Below, in pieces: positions 15,855-24,045 of a stretch of 64,000 nucleotides of DNA. The stretch lies in contig NZ_JBHFQG010000010.1 of assembly GCF_041949975.1 (NCBI RefSeq), forward strand, positions 1 to 64,000, read 5' to 3'. Below the pieces are notes generated by a model. The model was not told where the DNA came from. It searched no databases and saw only the letters and a program-made list of their open reading frames with translations. The position numbers and the translations under genes were made by a program. This stretch comes from Alteribacillus sp041949975. GTDB lineage: Bacteria; Bacillota; Bacilli; Bacillales; Marinococcaceae. How positions within the stretch are numbered: position 1 is the first letter of the stretch; every line of letters begins with the position of its first letter.

Positions 15855-15895
15855 GATAAAAAAGAGCTGGGAAGGGGAAGGTCCCCTTCCCAGCT
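15855..15895 (-). terminator. Orphan minus-strand terminator
   Basis: A perfect 14-bp stem (AGCTGGGAAGGGGA with its complement) around AGG. The T-run is on the minus strand, pointing to a transcript from the right. No intact minus-strand gene lies to the right before 17074, so the gene it served seems to be lost. The flanks 15752-15854 and 15896-16064 hold no gene. Confidence 0.75.
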
Positions 15896-16064
15896 TATAC
15901 TGTAGCGCTAATATCTAAATATTGCCACTAGTTGTTTTTCTATATAGTTAAACTATACAATCTAAAGGTAAAGAATGGTTTTTCACTACTGCATCAAGTT
16001 TAAAACTTGTGATTCATTTAAGCTGTCATAAGAGTTGAAATTAGTAAAGGGAGAGGTGAGTAAA

Positions 16065-16274
16065 ATGGGGATTCCAAAGCCGCTCGTTCAATTAAATCAA
16101 ATTTTTATTGTTTTATCTGTAGCGTTAACTCTTCTTTGGAATGAAGTTATTTTGTTTGTTCCCTTTTTTATAGGATTGTACACTATCATAACGAAACAGA
16201 ATCCTATCATATTGATGGGGAAAATTTTTTTAGCCAAACCGATTCCGTCTAACCCGCAAGGGTGGGAGAAATAG
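16065..16274 (+). pseudogene. DUF4395 membrane protein, 3' truncated
   Basis: Starts at ATG 16065 behind GAGAGGTGAG. The sequence IPKPLVQLNQIFIVLSVAL and NPIILMGKIFLAKP fits DUF4395, a small membrane protein of about 130 residues often coupled to thiol or rhodanese genes. After KPIPSNPQGW the frame ends at once, at the point where aldehyde dehydrogenase sequence begins in another frame. This is a deletion junction: the C-terminal membrane segments are missing. A short product could still be made, but function is unlikely. Confidence 0.7.
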
Positions 16275-16684
16275 TAGATACGGATATATTTAACAAAGGC
16301 TACTTTATGCAGCCGACAGTTGTACTGGGTGCAAATCAAGATGACGACATTGTAAAAGAAGAACAGTTTGGGCCAACAGTTCCAATTCTTCCATATGATG
16401 AGGAAGAAGAGGCGATTCAACTCGCGAATGACAGCTTTTACGGGTTAACCAGCTCCGTGTGGGGGGAAGAGGATCATGCCATAAGGGTAGCGAATCGCAT
16501 AGAAGCGGGAACCACAATGATTAATACTGCTGCTGTTCAAGGACTGGATATACGGTTCCTATTTGGAGGAGTTAAACAATCGGGAATAGGACGTGAATAC
16601 GGGACATCAGGACTTTTCGCTTATGTATGGACCCATGTTGTGAATGTCCCTAAAAATGGGGAGCTGCCGTATATACCAGAATAA
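16262..16684 (+). pseudogene. Aldehyde dehydrogenase, C-terminal fragment
   Basis: The last 140 residues of an NAD(P)-dependent aldehyde dehydrogenase: GYFMQPTVV, EEQFGPTVPILPYD, ANDSFYGLTSSVWG, FGGVKQSGIGREYG. Full-length members have about 480-500 residues; the NAD fold and the catalytic Cys/Glu are gone. It begins abruptly at the end of the DUF4395 fragment, overlapping it by 13 bases, so one deletion removed the end of one gene and the start of the other. No ribosome site precedes it. Confidence 0.85.
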
Positions 16685-16830
16685 ACAGATCGAATAAGAG
16701 AGTCTTTGAAATTGGATAGAAAAGTGAAGGCATAATAAACGGACAGTCCATAACCAATTTGGTGTTTTTATTTTTGTTTAGGAAATTATATTTTTCGAAT
16801 TGTGGATAACTATCTCCATATTGTTTGATC

Positions 16831-16950
16831 CGCGTCTAGCTTCAGCGCCCAGCCTCTCGGGGTTAAATAACCTCCAGTCATTAAAGGCAAAGAGCGCCTT
16901 TAGTGACTGGAGAACATTTACCTGTCGAGGCTGACCAGGGCGCTTGCGTT
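16831..16950. repeat. Bacillaceae intergenic hairpin repeat
   Basis: Long imperfect inverted repeat: GCGTCTAGCTTCAGCGCCCA and AGCCTCTCGGGG on the left, TCGAGGCTGACCAGGGCGCT on the right, with an inner stem CTCCAGTCA...TGACTGGAG flanking AAAGGCAAAGAGCGCCTTT. This matches a widespread non-coding element of Bacillus, Geobacillus and relatives. The remaining part of 16685-17073 holds nothing else I can name. Confidence 0.7.
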
Positions 16951-17073
16951 TTTGTTCTTGTTGACGCTGAATGTAGATGTTTAGGAGGTTTTATACATAG
17001 CGGTAAGTCAAGTTTTTACCGGTGACTATCGGCATAAACATTCATTGCATCACGCATAAATAGTGCAAGCCCT

Positions 17074-17592
17074 TCACCGAACGTACAGCTGACCTAATCC
17101 TTTGAAAGCGCTGAGAGAATAATCACCAATCGTATTCAGCCATTGATACCACTGGTGAATAGCAGCTTGAACTTCTTTTGAAGAGGGTGACTCATGGCGC
17201 AGTGCTGCTAAATTTCGATATATGGAATTTTCTTCTTCCATCTTTTTTTGTTCCGCTTTCGACATGCTTTTTATTTTGGAGTCAGCATTATCTACCGCCT
17301 TATCTCCCCATCGCTTTCTTGCTTCCTGTACATACGGGTTATCACTGAAGTCAAACCCTGCTAACTTTTCCTCATTGGACATATGAATTTCTCCTTTCGT
17401 ATACTTTATCGTTTTGTCTATTAGTTCAATTATTTTGTTCAGCCTGCGGCGTTTTTCTAGAAGCATTTTCCGATGCAGCTCTAACGCTTCTTGACGGTTA
17501 AAGGAAGGACTATTTCTTTCAACGAAAAACCAAGTTCTTTATAAAATAAAATTTGCTGCAGAAGCTCAACATTATCCTTTGAGTATAATCGG
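17074..17592 (-). pseudogene. MerR-family regulator with TipAS domain, truncated and frameshifted
   Basis: The C-terminal 110 residues are a TipAS antibiotic-binding domain (SDNPYVQEARKRWGDKAV, IYRNLAALRHESPSS, YSLSAFKGLGQLYV; somewhat short). Upstream on the minus strand, in two frames, are YRLYSKDNVELLQQILFYK with ELGFSLKEI, and then SPSFNRQEALELHRKMLLEK, both typical of Mta/TipA-type MerR proteins. A frameshift with a small deletion joins them. The N-terminal helix-turn-helix (about 35 residues) is missing and the sequence stops at 17592, where a padR fragment begins on the other strand. The gene cannot make a working activator. Confidence 0.8.
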
Positions 17593-17790
17593 TAGCCAAT
17601 ATGAGCTTAAAGAAGCCAAGTTATATACAGCATTTAGACGTTTGGAGAAAGAGGGACATATCGTTTCATATTGGGGGGATGAAACCCAGGGGGCAGACGG
17701 AAATATTACAGGATTTCTGAGCAAGGAAAAGAGCGGTTGGTGCAAAGTAAAAAAGAGTGGGACTTTGCAAAAGATATCTTAGATAAATGA
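17593..17790 (+). pseudogene. PadR-family regulator, truncated and frameshifted
   Basis: The frame gives YELKEAKLYTAFRRLEKEG and SYWGDETQG, the second half of the PadR winged helix. It then changes frame at a run of five G's (17689-17693): the -1-base frame continues as GRRKYYRISEQGKERL and WDFAKDILDK to TGA at 17790, exactly as in intact PadR proteins. Adding one G restores the frame. The first 35 or so residues are lost at the junction with the merR remnant. It lies 6 bases before a HAAS-domain gene, the usual partner of PadR in bacilli. Confidence 0.8.
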
Positions 17791-17796
17791 TAACTC

Positions 17797-18462
17797 ATGG
17801 CAAAGAATAAAAATGAGGTGGACCGCAAAGTGCAGAAACATTTAGATGATCTTTTTGCCGGGGTAGGAGAAAGTCAAGAATTATTTGAACTAAAGGAAGA
17901 ATTAAGCACAAACATAAAAGAAAAAATTTCGGACTATAAAGCCAAGGGAATGGAAGAAGAGGAAGCCTATAAAGAAGCAATCATATCGATGGGAGATTTA
18001 AGCGGACTGGTAAACGATATGCGAAAGATTGGCCAGGACAAAGCCAAATCATCCGTTTATACAACAATGACATCCAAAATTTCAACTGCTGGTATTATTG
18101 CTGGAGTGCTTTTAATCTTGTTCGGCTTATTAACATCAGCTATGATGTATTTCATGAATGTACCTGGGGTAAGTGTCACAGGACCGGCCATATTTATTGT
18201 AGCTGATGGAGCGTTACTAACCTATAGTGTATTAACAAAAGAAACAGTTAAAAGATATGCAATGAATAAGATTCGTGCGGCTCTTTATGCATTAGCCGTA
18301 GGGTTAATTTTATTTGCTCTATATACAGCAGCGGCTGCGGAAACAGCGACAGGTGAAATGTTTATTGCTATCGGTGCTTTTATGTTCCTTTTCTTAGCTG
18401 GTATCGGGTTATATTTATTTCTTATTTTTACTGGAGGACACAGATGGAAACAATTAAATTAG
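17797..18462 (+). CDS. HAAS (permease-prefix) domain membrane protein, PadR partner
   Basis: A 221-residue protein. Residues 1-75 form the HAAS/DUF1700-type helical domain (VDRKVQKHLDDLFAGVGES, ELKEELSTNIKEKISDYK, AIISMGDLSGLVNDMRKIG), followed by four membrane segments. Proteins of this type are regularly encoded with PadR regulators and modulate envelope stress responses or ABC permeases. The ATG at 17797 has no clear ribosome site; a GTG nearby after GAGGTGGA would give a protein shorter by about ten residues. With its padR partner broken, its expression may be unregulated or absent. Confidence 0.8.
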   Translation: MAKNKNEVDRKVQKHLDDLFAGVGESQELFELKEELSTNIKEKISDYKAKGMEEEEAYKEAIISMGDLSGLVNDMRKIGQDKAKSSVYTTMTSKISTAGIIAGVLLILFGLLTSAMMYFMNVPGVSVTGPAIFIVADGALLTYSVLTKETVKRYAMNKIRAALYALAVGLILFALYTAAAAETATGEMFIAIGAFMFLFLAGIGLYLFLIFTGGHRWKQLN

Positions 18463-18810
18463 AAGCTTTCTTATAAAAACAGCCAAGAGCGGTAAATCTT
18501 CGGTTTTCTGGTTCTTTTTATTTTGTTATTTTCTCTTAAAAAAATGGGTTTTTGTGAAAAAATCTAAAAAAGAATGAGCTGACATCCTCTTGACATCATT
18601 CTAAATTTACAATGATAGTAGCTTCTAAAGGAAAAAACCAGCGTAATGATAGGAGTTGCGCTTGGATTGCGAACCTTATCATGATGTCCTTGTTTTTTCC
18701 AATTATTATCTTTTCTTCCATTTTGAAAGTTAGTAATGGATGTTTTCGATTACGTAAGAAGGGAAATAAGCAAGTTAGGAATATTTTCAATTCTAAGGAG
18801 GTTTCCGCAA
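18463..18810 (+). promoter_or_regulatory. Leader region of the dTDP-sugar operon
   Basis: A 348-base gene-free leader. TTGACA at 18590-18595 followed after 18 bases by GATAGT (18614-18619) is the best promoter candidate and would leave a transcript leader of about 185 bases, long enough for attenuation, though I see no clear riboswitch. AAGGAGG at 18795-18801 is the ribosome site of rfbA. Confidence 0.45.
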
Positions 18811-19737
18811 ATGAAAGGAATTATTCTTGCTGGTGGAAGCGGCTCAAGATTATATCCAATGACTAAAAGCATATCGAAACAAATGCTGCCTGTATATGAT
18901 AAACCAATGATTTATTATCCGTTATCTGTTCTAATGCTTTCTGGCATAAAAAATATCTTAATCATTTCAACTCCTAAAGATACGCCGAGGTTTCAAGAAT
19001 TACTTGGGGACGGCAGCCAATTTGGCATTTCTTTATCCTATAAAGTACAGTCTTCTCCAGATGGACTGGCACAAGCATTTACCATTGGAGAATCTTTTGT
19101 AGGTAATGACGATGTTGCTCTTATTCTCGGTGATAACATCTTTTACGGTCAAGGTTTTACGCCACTGCTGCAAAAAGCAGCTAAAAGAAAGTCAGGCGCG
19201 ACCGTTTTCGGTTATCGGGTAAGTAATCCTAAAAGGTATGGTGTGGTTGAATTTGACAAACAACAGCGTGCCAAGTCTATCGAAGAAAAACCAAAGAACC
19301 CGAAATCGGAATTCGCAGTGACCGGACTTTATTTTTACGACAATAAAGTCCTTGATATTGCAAAGGAAACACGTCCTTCCGACCGGGGGGAGCTTGAAAT
19401 TACAGATGTAAATAAAGCTTATCTGGAAGCCGGTGAGTTGAATGTTGAACTGCTTGGCCGCGGGTTTGCATGGCTTGACACCGGTACGCCTGAAGCTCTT
19501 TTTGATGCTTCACAGTTTATCGAAACGGTAGAAAAACGACAAGGCTTTAAAGTGGCGTGCCTGGAAGAAATCGCATATTACATGAACTATGTATCACGTG
19601 ATGAATTGTTTCAAAGAATTGCTTCTATGAAAAACCATGATTATAAAAAATATTTACTTCGTGTAGTAGATAGAGCCCAGGATTCTGAAAACTGGTACGA
19701 AACAAATCAAGATCACCGATTGGAACTGATGAAATAA
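18811..19737 (+). CDS. rfbA: Glucose-1-phosphate thymidylyltransferase RmlA/RffH
   Basis: A 308-residue enzyme making dTDP-glucose from dTTP and glucose-1-phosphate. Motifs: GIILAGGSGSRLYPMTKSIS, KQMLPVYDKPMIYYPLS, LILGDNIFYGQG, GLYFYDNKVLD, GFAWLDTGTPEAL. I start at the ATG at 18811 since AAGGAGG is well spaced and the longer frame adds 25 residues not found in the family. Its stop codon shares one base with the next start, so it is the first gene of a tightly coupled operon. Slightly longer at the C-terminus than most RmlA proteins. Confidence 0.95.
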   Translation: MKGIILAGGSGSRLYPMTKSISKQMLPVYDKPMIYYPLSVLMLSGIKNILIISTPKDTPRFQELLGDGSQFGISLSYKVQSSPDGLAQAFTIGESFVGNDDVALILGDNIFYGQGFTPLLQKAAKRKSGATVFGYRVSNPKRYGVVEFDKQQRAKSIEEKPKNPKSEFAVTGLYFYDNKVLDIAKETRPSDRGELEITDVNKAYLEAGELNVELLGRGFAWLDTGTPEALFDASQFIETVEKRQGFKVACLEEIAYYMNYVSRDELFQRIASMKNHDYKKYLLRVVDRAQDSENWYETNQDHRLELMK

Positions 19738-20774
19738 TGAGAAACGTTCAAACCATTCTTGTGACGGGTGGAGCAGGATTTATAGGACTGAATTTTATCA
19801 CCTATTACGCTAATAAATATCCTGATATCACGATTATTAATCTTGATAAATTAACGTATGCTGCCGATACTGCAGAACTGAAAAAATTAAATGAGCTTTC
19901 GAATCACATGTTTGTGGAAGGAGATATATGCGATCGGCAGCTTGTGGAACGTTTGTTTAACGACCATGACATTCAAGGAGTTATTCATTTTGCAGCTGAA
20001 TCGCATGTAGACCGGTCCATTGATGGCCCGAAGGCCTTTATTCAAACAAACATTAATGGCACTTTCACCCTGCTGGATACGGCAAAAAACTATTGGATGA
20101 CAGGAGCGGGAGAATTGCGGTCCGGTTACGAATCGGCACGTTTCCATCATATTTCTACCGATGAAGTATACGGATCGCTAGGGGAGACCGGGTTATTTAC
20201 CGAAAGCTCCCCTTATGCTCCAAATAGTCCGTACAGCGCCAGCAAAGCAAGCTCTGACATGCTCGTTCGAAGTTATCATCACACGTATGGGATGGATGTG
20301 GTGACTACCCAATGTTCGAACAATTACGGTCCAAAACAGCATAGTGAGAAACTAATACCCACTATAATTAGAAAAGCATTGCAGCTAGAGCCAATTCCCA
20401 TTTACGGAGACGGTCAAAATATTAGAGATTGGCTTTACGTATTGGATCATTGTAAAGGCATTGATCTCGTTTTTCATTCCGGAAAAAAAGGAGAAACCTA
20501 TAATATTGGCGGTAAAAACGAACGAACAAATGTCTACATTGCCAAAAAAATCTGTGAACTTCTTGATAGTATAGCTCCGGAAGCAAAACATGATGCAGAA
20601 ATAGATAGTTATAAAGAGTTAATTACTTTTGTTGATGACCGGCCCGGCCACGACCGCAGATACGCGGTAGATGCAAGTAAAATTGAAAAAGAACTCGGCT
20701 GGCAGTCTGAGGAAAATTTTGAGTCAGGAATACTAAAAACGGTGGAGTGGTATGTCAATCATGCAAAATACTAA
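19737..20774 (+). CDS. rfbB: dTDP-glucose 4,6-dehydratase RmlB/RffG
   Basis: A 345-residue extended SDR enzyme converting dTDP-glucose to dTDP-4-keto-6-deoxyglucose. Motifs: NAD loop TGGAGFIG, HFAAESHVDRSI, catalytic STDEVYGSLG, YSASKASSD (YxxxK), NNYGPKQHSEKLIP and GDGQNIRDWLYV. Catalytic Asp-Glu and Tyr/Lys are all present. It overlaps the stop of rfbA by one base. No RmlC or RmlD genes follow, so the product is directed not to rhamnose but to the WecE/WecD branch downstream. Confidence 0.95.
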   Translation: MRNVQTILVTGGAGFIGLNFITYYANKYPDITIINLDKLTYAADTAELKKLNELSNHMFVEGDICDRQLVERLFNDHDIQGVIHFAAESHVDRSIDGPKAFIQTNINGTFTLLDTAKNYWMTGAGELRSGYESARFHHISTDEVYGSLGETGLFTESSPYAPNSPYSASKASSDMLVRSYHHTYGMDVVTTQCSNNYGPKQHSEKLIPTIIRKALQLEPIPIYGDGQNIRDWLYVLDHCKGIDLVFHSGKKGETYNIGGKNERTNVYIAKKICELLDSIAPEAKHDAEIDSYKELITFVDDRPGHDRRYAVDASKIEKELGWQSEENFESGILKTVEWYVNHAKY

Positions 20775-21747
20775 TCCGCACATTTCAGTTGTAACTCCTG
20801 TTTATGGATGCGGCGATTGTTTAATTCAGTTATATAATCGCTTAAAGGAAACCCTTGAAAAAATAGCACCTCACTTTGAAATAATTATGGTCGAAGACAA
20901 CAGCCCAGATCAATCGTGGAACGTGATACAACAATTGACGAACAAAGACCCTCGCGTCAAGGGAGTCCGTCTAGCCAGAAATTTTGGTCAGCATGTGGCT
21001 ATCACTGCTGGCCTTGATCAAGCAATTGGAGAATGGGTTGTTGTCATGGACTGCGATCTTCAGGATCAGCCTGAAGAAATCATAAAGCTGTATGAAAAAG
21101 CTCAGGAAGGCTATGAAGTGGTGTTTGCCAGAAGGCATGTTCGTCATGACAGCCTATTTAAAAAAGGCAGCTCTAAGCTGTTTTATAAGGTTTATGATTA
21201 TTTTACTGAAAACAAAACAGATCCAACAATCGCGAACTTTAGCATTTCATCTTATAAAGTAATCAAGAATTTTCAACAATTACGCGAGCAGAATCGAAAT
21301 TTTCCGTTGTTTATCCAATGGATGGGGTTCGCTACAGCAGCAGTAAATGTGGAACATAAAGAGCGTGCATATGGTTCCTCCTCCTATAACTTATCAAAGC
21401 TCATTAACTTAGCTATTGAAGGTATTGTCGCACAATCGAACAAACCCCTGCGGTTATCCATAAAATTCGGATTCCTGCTGTCTTTTGGAGCTGTTTTGTA
21501 CGGACTGTTTTTAATGTATCAATACTTTTTCATGTTCCAGCCCGTACCTGGCTGGACAAGCATGATGGTTTCCATATATTTTATCGGAGGTTTGATTTTT
21601 GCTAACTTAGGAGTGCTTGGCCTTTACATAGGGAAGGTATTTAATGAAGTAAAAAACAGGCCGCTTTATATTGTACAGGAATCGATTGGCTTTGAAGAAA
21701 ATAACGTAAATAAGACTGCCGGCCATAAAGTGAAAAGAAGCAAATGA
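20752..21747 (+). CDS. Polyprenyl-phosphate glycosyltransferase (GT2, GtrB/ArnC-like)
   Basis: A 331-residue membrane enzyme: GT-A domain (1-235) with SVVTPVYGCGDCL, VEDNSPDQSW, RLARNFGQHVAITAGLD and the metal-binding VVMDCDLQDQPEE; two C-terminal membrane segments (about 240-262 and 275-300). Proteins of this build move a sugar from a nucleotide to undecaprenyl phosphate. The gene overlaps rfbB by 23 bases; GGTGGAG precedes the ATG. Its donor is most likely the dTDP-Fuc4NAc made by the same operon. Confidence 0.88.
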   Translation: MSIMQNTNPHISVVTPVYGCGDCLIQLYNRLKETLEKIAPHFEIIMVEDNSPDQSWNVIQQLTNKDPRVKGVRLARNFGQHVAITAGLDQAIGEWVVVMDCDLQDQPEEIIKLYEKAQEGYEVVFARRHVRHDSLFKKGSSKLFYKVYDYFTENKTDPTIANFSISSYKVIKNFQQLREQNRNFPLFIQWMGFATAAVNVEHKERAYGSSSYNLSKLINLAIEGIVAQSNKPLRLSIKFGFLLSFGAVLYGLFLMYQYFFMFQPVPGWTSMMVSIYFIGGLIFANLGVLGLYIGKVFNEVKNRPLYIVQESIGFEENNVNKTAGHKVKRSK

Positions 21748-21766
21748 CATGAAAGGATGCTGCTAG

Positions 21767-22438
21767 ATGATACAGGAGATCATTCGAGAAACACCGTGGG
21801 ATAAACCTGCACTAGGACTTGACACTTATGAATTGCTGGACCACTCCGAAGAAGCTCTGCAAAAAAGCGAAAGGCTGAAAGGACATTTTACTATCAAAGT
21901 AGACCCTTTAGATTCAAAAGAACTTTTACACCAATATGGTTTTTACTATACAGATACCTTGCTTACCCCAGTATGCAAAAAAGACCGTTTTACGCCTTTT
22001 GTGGACGAAAAATTAACCTTATTGCCAGATGTAAACAGAGAGGAGATTATAGCAATCTCAAAAGGTGCCTATGATCACGGACGCTTTCATCGTGATTTTA
22101 AACTAGAAAGAAACGGCGCTGACCAACGATATGATAATTGGTTAAATCAGTTATACGATGAAGGGAATGTATGGGGTCTTCTTTATGAAGACGACCTCGC
22201 GGGATTCTTCGCTTTTTCGAAGAATCAAGTCCTGCTTCAAGCCTTTAAACCAGAATATCAAGGCAGAGGTTTAGCAAAATATTTTTGGAGTCGGGCAGTT
22301 AGTTCATTATTTGAAGAGGGACACAAGGAAATTAAAACGTCAATATCTGCTGCAAACCTTGCAATGGTTAACCTGGTTGCCTCTCTAGGGTTTAAATTTG
22401 CAGATGCGGTCGATGTTTATCATAAACTTAACAAGTAG
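21767..22438 (+). CDS. WecD-like dTDP-fucosamine acetyltransferase (GNAT)
   Basis: A 223-residue protein with a C-terminal GNAT domain: GLLYEDDLAGFFAFSKN, the acetyl-CoA loop PEYQGRGLAKYFW and NLVASLGFKFADAVDVYHKL. The N-terminal half (TPWDKPALGLDTYELL, and later AYDHGRFHRDF) resembles WecD of enterobacteria, which acetylates the 4-amino group of dTDP-4-amino-4,6-dideoxygalactose. The presence of a WecE-type aminotransferase two genes on supports this reading. AAAGGA lies upstream of the ATG. The acetyl acceptor is an inference; the fold is firm. Confidence 0.8.
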   Translation: MIQEIIRETPWDKPALGLDTYELLDHSEEALQKSERLKGHFTIKVDPLDSKELLHQYGFYYTDTLLTPVCKKDRFTPFVDEKLTLLPDVNREEIIAISKGAYDHGRFHRDFKLERNGADQRYDNWLNQLYDEGNVWGLLYEDDLAGFFAFSKNQVLLQAFKPEYQGRGLAKYFWSRAVSSLFEEGHKEIKTSISAANLAMVNLVASLGFKFADAVDVYHKLNK

Positions 22439-22458
22439 CTGCAGAGAGGATTTTTAGA

Positions 22459-22824
22459 TTGGGTTATTTATATATATTTGGCACGATATTTTTCACTGTT
22501 TATGGACAAATCATGCTAAAATGGCGGATTTCGAAGTATAGCCGTCTGCCTGATGAGCTTCAGGAAAAGGTATTATTTCTCCTGAAGCTCTTATTTGACC
22601 CGCTTATTCTATCGGGGTTTCTTTCAGCATTTGTAGCATCTTTATTTTGGATGGCGGCGATGACAAAGTTTGATCTTAGTTACGCTTATCCCTTTATGAG
22701 TTTATCGTTTATGCTCGTATTTTTATTATCTATGTTTTTATTTCATGAAGCTGTTACTGCCCATAAAATAATAGGACTTCTCCTCATCATTGCGGGGATT
22801 ATTGTAACAAGCCAATCAGCCTGA
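22459..22824 (+). CDS. SMR/EamA-type small membrane transporter (ArnE-like)
   Basis: A 121-residue protein with four membrane segments, of the drug/metabolite transporter superfamily (YGQIMLKWRISKY at the first helix, AMTKFDLSYAYPFMSLSFML in the third). TTG start at 22459 after GAGAGGA. Small transporters of this kind flip undecaprenyl-linked aminosugars in the Arn pathway. Its position between the acetyltransferase and the aminotransferase suggests it flips the lipid-linked Fuc4NAc. It could act as a homodimer, because only one copy is present. Confidence 0.82.
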   Translation: MGYLYIFGTIFFTVYGQIMLKWRISKYSRLPDELQEKVLFLLKLLFDPLILSGFLSAFVASLFWMAAMTKFDLSYAYPFMSLSFMLVFLLSMFLFHEAVTAHKIIGLLLIIAGIIVTSQSA

Positions 22825-22914
22825 GTGAATCGCAGTAGGTTCATTCATTTTTTGTTTAGGTAACAAGTTGGCAGTATTCTTGAACATTTTTGCTTTCTAA
22901 GGAGGGTACAACCA
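22825..22914 (+). terminator. Weak hairpin between transporter and aminotransferase genes
   Basis: GAGTGAA and TTCATTC can pair (one G-U) around about 10 bases and are followed by ATTTTTTG. It may lower but not stop transcription into the aminotransferase gene, which has its own AAGGAGG. Confidence 0.35.
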
Positions 22915-24045
22915 TTGATTCCATTTAATAAACCACCCATAACAGGTTATGAGCAGCAATATTTACACCAGGCAGTCGAAAACGGTAAACTCGCCGGCGA
23001 TGGCAGCTTCACAAAGTCCTGCAATGAATGGATGGAGGAGTACTTTGATTGCACCAAAGCATTTTTAACTCCGTCTTGTACGCATGCCCTCGAAATGGCA
23101 GCTCTCCTTGCCGGAATTGGACCAGGCGATGAAGTGATCATGCCTTCCTATACTTTTGTATCGACTGCAAATGCTTTTGTACTTCGGGGAGCTTCTATCG
23201 TTTTTGTTGACATTCGTCCGGATACAATGAATATAGACGAACGATTAATAGAAGATGCAATCACCTCAAAAACAAAAGCAATTGTACCGGTTCATTATGC
23301 CGGTGTTGCTTGTGAAATGGATAAAATTTTGTTCATAGCTAAAAAGCATAATCTGACTGTTATTGAAGATGCTGCTCAAGGGGTGATGAGCACATATAAA
23401 GGCAGAGCTCTTGGTACGATTGGAGATCTTGGCTGCTATAGCTTTCATGAAACTAAAAACTATACGAGCGGTGAGGGTGGTGCTCTTCTCGTTAACAATC
23501 CAGAATGGAAAGAGCGCGCGGAAATTATAAGAGAAAAGGGAACCAATCGGTCGCAGTTTTTCCGCGGACAGGTTGATAAATATACTTGGGTAGATGTCGG
23601 TTCTTCTTATTTGCCAAGTGAACTGAATGCTGCTTTTTTATATGCTCAATTCGAACAAGCTGATGCTATTAATAAGGATCGAATAAAGGCATGGAATACG
23701 TATTATGAGGAGTTATATCCTTTAGCTGAAGAGGGAAAAGCAGAACTTCCATATATTCCGGCTGACTGTGTACACAATGCCCACATGTTTTATATAAAAA
23801 CAAAAGACCTCGAAGAGAGAACGGCATTAATCGACTGGCTGAAACAATATGACATTATGAGCGCTTTTCATTACGTTCCGCTGCATTCCTCCGAGGCTGG
23901 AAAGCGTTTTGGACGTTTTTATGGAAATGACCGGTTTACTACACGTGAAAGTGATAGACTGCTACGGCTGCCGATGTATTATGGACTTTCTGAAGAAAAT
24001 GTAAAGTATATAGCGGAGAAAGTTAGGAGCTACTATGCATGTTAA
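22915..24045 (+). CDS. wecE: dTDP-4-amino-4,6-dideoxygalactose transaminase WecE/RffA
   Basis: A 376-residue PLP enzyme of the DegT/DnrJ family. It matches E. coli WecE almost motif by motif: MIPFNKPPITG, DGSFTKSCNEWMEEYF, LTPSCTHALEMAALL, PSYTFVSTANAFVLRGA, VFVDIRPDTMNIDE, EDAAQGVMSTYKGRALGT, the lysine region SFHETKNYTSGEGGAL, and REKGTNRSQFFRGQVDKYTW. It aminates dTDP-4-keto-6-deoxyglucose with glutamate. Start is TTG at 22915, eight bases after AAGGAGG. The high similarity across phyla suggests horizontal transfer of the whole set. Confidence 0.95.
   Translation: MIPFNKPPITGYEQQYLHQAVENGKLAGDGSFTKSCNEWMEEYFDCTKAFLTPSCTHALEMAALLAGIGPGDEVIMPSYTFVSTANAFVLRGASIVFVDIRPDTMNIDERLIEDAITSKTKAIVPVHYAGVACEMDKILFIAKKHNLTVIEDAAQGVMSTYKGRALGTIGDLGCYSFHETKNYTSGEGGALLVNNPEWKERAEIIREKGTNRSQFFRGQVDKYTWVDVGSSYLPSELNAAFLYAQFEQADAINKDRIKAWNTYYEELYPLAEEGKAELPYIPADCVHNAHMFYIKTKDLEERTALIDWLKQYDIMSAFHYVPLHSSEAGKRFGRFYGNDRFTTRESDRLLRLPMYYGLSEENVKYIAEKVRSYYAC

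Noticed and set aside
18463..18810. Riboswitch or T-box in the leader of the sugar operon
   Set aside because: No conserved T-box or known riboswitch core found, and no convincing terminator/antiterminator pair.
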